Part shown: positions 12,208 to 14,533 of the stretch, piece after piece | How positions within the stretch are numbered: the stretch's first letter is position 1 | How the letters are laid out: every line of letters begins with the position of its first letter | Assembly: GCA_050735975.1 (NCBI GenBank) | Contig: JBOHVS010000352.1 | Coordinates: 1-14,533, forward strand | Source of the DNA: DATMBL01 sp050735975 | GTDB taxonomy: Bacteria; Desulfobacterota; Binatia; UBA9968 | DNA length: 14,533 bases | Direction: 5' to 3' | The notes under the pieces: generated by a model | What the model saw: the letters and a program-made list of their open reading frames with translations, nothing else | Database searches by the model: none | What the model was told of the DNA's origin: nothing | Position numbers and translations under genes: made by a program

Positions 12208-13497
12208 CTACCAACGCGCCGTCATGGCGTCTTTCAGACTTTCGGCCTCGTCCCATTTCGCCCCGGAGGGAAGCACCGCTTCACCCGGCCGCACGCGGTA
12301 AACGCTTCCATGAGACGCAGCGTAGGGTGGAACGCCCTCCTGGAGATCCGCCGCCGCCTTTAACAATCGTTTACGCAAGGCGATGATGCCAATATCGCTG
12401 GTTCCCAGGTGCTCGTGAGTTCGGTCCACAATAGCTCCCATGCCTTCTTGAACCGAAAAGTCCTGCTCGCCTGTTCCTTTGATCCCGGTAAACGTGAGAT
12501 TCCGTTGAATCTCACGGTCGATAAGATAGTCGTTGGATTTGTTCCGCAAAGGGATATGGGTGCCGGGGATCGCCTCGGCGTGAACGTAGCCGCCCGCGCG
12601 CATGTCCGCTAACTCTCTCGTCGTCAACGGCCGCTCGACGTTCCAGGAAAAGACCCAGCGCGCCGTGGTTTCATCATCCAAGGGAACAAACGCGTGACAA
12701 AGTTTACGGTCCGGGTTGCCGGGAGGCATGGTGTAGAAGGGCATAAGAAAGAGATTGCAGCGCCAGTAGTCCGTGCCTTCCTTTCCACGATACTGACCGC
12801 CGATCATCAAGCCAAAGTCGGTATCCTTGGTGTAGAGCTTGGGGGGATTCGTCCGAACCCGATGGAGCTGGCGCGGCTGGCCTTCTTTTTTTCCCTGCTC
12901 CTGCCACTTTTCAAGATTGCGATGGGAGTCAAGAGTACTATGCAGGAAAACCGAATGAACGGTATCGATGCCGCCCTCGATGGCTTGAGCATAGTTGTTT
13001 TCCTGAATGCTCCAGGAACTATACCGGTGAGTCTCCGGAACACGCGTCCATTCAAGCTCCGGCAATTCGGGCATCTGTTCCTTTGGTCCCATGTAAGTCC
13101 ACAGGACTCCCGCTCTCTCCCGAACCGGGTAAGAGGCGAGCGTGATTTTGTCCTTGTAAGTGCTCTCGGCGTCTTCCGTGGGCATGTCCACGCACCTTCC
13201 TTCCACGTTGTATTTCCAACCGTGGTAGGTGCACCGAAGGCCATCCTCTTCATTGCGCCCGAAAAAGAGGTCGGCGCAGCGGTGCGCGCACAGACGCTCG
13301 ATGAGGCCGATTCGGCCGCTAGTGTCACGGAATGCCACAAGCCTTTCTCCCAACAAGCTAACCCGGACTGGAGGACAATCAGGCTCGGGCAGATCGCTCA
13401 CCACTAAGAAGGGCATCCAGAATCTCCGCATCAGCTCCCCGATCGGCGTTCCGCGTCCAACCCTGGTCAGTCGCTCATTCTCTTCACGGTTAAGCAT
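12208..13497 (-). CDS. Rieske non-heme iron oxygenase, phthalate 4,5-dioxygenase-like large subunit
   Basis: The 429-residue protein has the Rieske [2Fe-2S] ligands C70-x-H72 and C89-x-x-H92 (CAH at 70-72, CTYHGWKY at 89-96). In the catalytic domain NNYAQAIEGGIDTVHSVFLH gives N168, D178, H181 and H186 of the bridging and mononuclear iron site. EQDFSVQEGMGAIVDRT (344-360) and EHLGTSDIGI are typical of the phthalate-dioxygenase subgroup. These enzymes hydroxylate or demethylate aromatics using electrons from a separate reductase, which is not in this window. The start is secured by AGGAGGGAG upstream, and a good promoter lies further up. It is first in a likely operon with the SDR gene. The substrate cannot be read from the sequence. 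Confidence 0.92.
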   Translation of the reverse strand: MLNREENERLTRVGRGTPIGELMRRFWMPFLVVSDLPEPDCPPVRVSLLGERLVAFRDTSGRIGLIERLCAHRCADLFFGRNEEDGLRCTYHGWKYNVEGRCVDMPTEDAESTYKDKITLASYPVRERAGVLWTYMGPKEQMPELPELEWTRVPETHRYSSWSIQENNYAQAIEGGIDTVHSVFLHSTLDSHRNLEKWQEQGKKEGQPRQLHRVRTNPPKLYTKDTDFGLMIGGQYRGKEGTDYWRCNLFLMPFYTMPPGNPDRKLCHAFVPLDDETTARWVFSWNVERPLTTRELADMRAGGYVHAEAIPGTHIPLRNKSNDYLIDREIQRNLTFTGIKGTGEQDFSVQEGMGAIVDRTHEHLGTSDIGIIALRKRLLKAAADLQEGVPPYAASHGSVYRVRPGEAVLPSGAKWDEAESLKDAMTARW

Positions 13498-13544
13498 CGT
13501 TGCTCCCTCCTGAAAGAAAATCGTGTATCCTGGACTACCTTCGG

Positions 13545-13574
13545 TTTATAGGATTCTCCGCTAAGTTCCGTCAA
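13545..13574 (-). promoter_or_regulatory. Sigma70-type promoter of the Rieske-SDR operon
   Basis: On the minus strand, TTGACG (13569-13574), an 18-base spacer and TATAAA (13545-13550) each match five of six consensus bases. The predicted transcript start is about 40 bases before the ATG at 13497. Confidence 0.55.
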
Positions 13575-13863
13575 GGGGTAGGCCCGGGGTTCGGAACCTT
13601 CGTTAATTAATATGAAAATTTCTTTGGCGGCTGTCATCCCCCGAATATTTTTATCGTGTTTCGACCCTGCTCACGACCCTGAGCAACCAGTCGAAGGATG
13701 GAGGGTCCAGTCTGAGTTTCGCCTGTGGCGAGCCCGGTCGAACCACCGCTAAAAGCCGGGAACGACGGTCTCTGTCAAGACTCAAACCCGATACGCGCAA
13801 GCTGCGGGTATTGATCAAACAGACTTGGGGAACACATATCCGCGATGGAAAAATAAAACGTGC
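13575..13863. other. Gene-free stretch with an interspersed repeat
   Basis: A repeat block at 13657-13705 contains CCCTGAGCAACCAGTCGAAGG (13678-13698), the same kind of CCCTGAG..GTCGAAGG imperfect palindrome as at 3933-3951. No coding frame is convincing. Confidence 0.4.
13678..13698. repeat. Interspersed imperfect palindrome, copy 2 (CCCTGAG..GTCGAAGG)
   Basis: Second copy of the motif at 3933-3951, preceded by a related segment, TCGACCCTGCTCACGA (13661-13676). Confidence 0.5.
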
Positions 13864-14533
13864 TCACTCCGGCGGCGCCATGAATTCAGGGCCGACAGGA
13901 TCGGTGATCGTTCGCTCCAAGATGCGATCGATTTCTGCCCTCGCGGGCTCGTCGAGTGACCATCCAAAAACATCGGCCACAGGCGCGAGCTGTTCCGGCT
14001 TGCGCGCGCCCCACAGCGCAATCGTGTTCTCGTGGTCCAAGATCCAGCGCACTGCCAGGGCGAGAACATTCCTTCCGTAGCGCTCGCGGGCGAATTGATC
14101 GAGAGCCCCGACCGCCGCGAGATATTGGCTGAAACGCGGCTCGCGAAATTTCGGCTCGGTCTTGCGCAAATCATCGCCCTCAAAGCGCTGCGCGCGGGTC
14201 ATCCTTCCGCTAAGAAGCCCGCGGCAGAGCGCGCCATAAGCCAGCATGGTAAGACCGGCTTTCTTGGCGTATGGCAGGACGTCGTTCTCGATTGCGCGCT
14301 CGAAAAGGTTGTAGGGTGGTTGTGTCGTATGGAGCGGGCCGCCTTTGAGAAATGCATCCATCTGCGCGGGGCTAAAGTTGCTGACACCTATGGCACGGAT
14401 TTTCCCCTCCTTTAAAAACTCCGCGAGCGTCTTCGCGGTCTCCGCGAACGGCGCTTTCGAGTCGGGCCAGTGAATTTGATAGATATCGACCCGATCCGTT
14501 CGCAGGCGGCGCAAGGAATCCTCAATCTCCTGT
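13864..14533 (-). CDS. Aldo/keto reductase, C-terminal part (5' end outside the window)
   Basis: The frame runs through the window edge, so the N-terminal third with the catalytic Asp, Tyr and Lys is not visible. What remains is typical: RTDRVDIYQIHWPD with the catalytic-site His, AEFLKEGKIRAIGVSNFSPA, QPPYNLFERAIE, LPYAKKAGLTMLAYGALCRG, then WILDHENTIALWGARKPEQL, which forms the cofactor-binding region near the end. The product is a cytoplasmic NAD(P)H-dependent reductase of carbonyl compounds, of the YajO/general-stress type. It ends 366 bases before the Rieske gene on the same strand. It is therefore upstream of that gene, but has its own stop and a promoter between. Confidence 0.9.
   Translation of the reverse strand, partial: QEIEDSLRRLRTDRVDIYQIHWPDSKAPFAETAKTLAEFLKEGKIRAIGVSNFSPAQMDAFLKGGPLHTTQPPYNLFERAIENDVLPYAKKAGLTMLAYGALCRGLLSGRMTRAQRFEGDDLRKTEPKFREPRFSQYLAAVGALDQFARERYGRNVLALAVRWILDHENTIALWGARKPEQLAPVADVFGWSLDEPARAEIDRILERTITDPVGPEFMAPPE

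Noticed and set aside
12694..13407. 237-codon plus-strand frame
   Set aside because: It is antisense to the Rieske oxygenase, whose iron-sulfur and iron ligands are intact, and has no recognisable domain.

Overview
This window looks like a chromosome segment from an uncultured, moderately GC-rich soil or groundwater bacterium. The gene mix suggests a Desulfobacterota/Binatota, Tectomicrobia or Rokubacteria-like lineage: a DedA-rhodanese fusion, a TctC-type solute receptor remnant, amidohydrolases, a phthalate-type Rieske oxygenase, and fragments of REP-associated tyrosine transposases (RAYT). The lineage is inferred from gene-family flavour only; no rRNA, tRNA or ribosomal gene is present.

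Layout: (1) 1-480 holds the 3' end of a MetE-like gene that has lost its zinc-ligand Cys, then a RAYT-like DNA-binding tail ending in a palindrome. (2) 750-2105 is the most interesting locus. One continuous reading frame encodes a small two-helix membrane module, a DedA membrane domain and a rhodanese domain, interrupted only by two UGA codons (954-956 and 1950-1952). Both fall where I recall homologs carrying Cys, and each is followed at bacterial-SECIS spacing by a hairpin, so the gene is a candidate double selenoprotein. (3) 2391-3023 is an FMN-binding PPOX protein with its own promoter and strong ribosome binding site. (4) 3100-3741 is debris: a RAYT core fragment, an 89-bp inverted-repeat element and a frameshifted TctC-like receptor. 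(5) 4172-5491 (-) is an exported metal-dependent amidohydrolase. (6) 5882-6745 (-) is a secreted PKD-like protein of unknown role. (7) 7235-7699 (+) is a NUDIX hydrolase. (8) 7754-8029 (-) and 8327-9415 (+) are divergent amidohydrolase-2 paralogs; the first has lost about 270 internal residues. (9) 9450-10992 is a graveyard of defence and toxin-antitoxin genes (DUF2075 helicase tail, Phd/VapC remnant, DUF433 with a frameshifted DUF5615) abutting a frameshifted VOC dioxygenase-like gene. (10) 11208-13497 (-) is a two-gene catabolic unit, Rieske oxygenase then SDR epimerase, behind a good sigma70-type promoter. (11) 13864-14533 (-) is an aldo/keto reductase running off the window.

How the genes fit together: the intact genes suggest oxidative and hydrolytic breakdown of organic acids and aromatics (Rieske oxygenase, SDR, aldo/keto reductase, amidohydrolases, and formerly a tricarboxylate receptor) plus membrane thiol/selenol chemistry. 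Frameshifts concentrate in mobile, toxin-antitoxin and duplicated genes, while the long catabolic genes are open. This argues for real gene decay at accessory sites rather than poor sequence quality.
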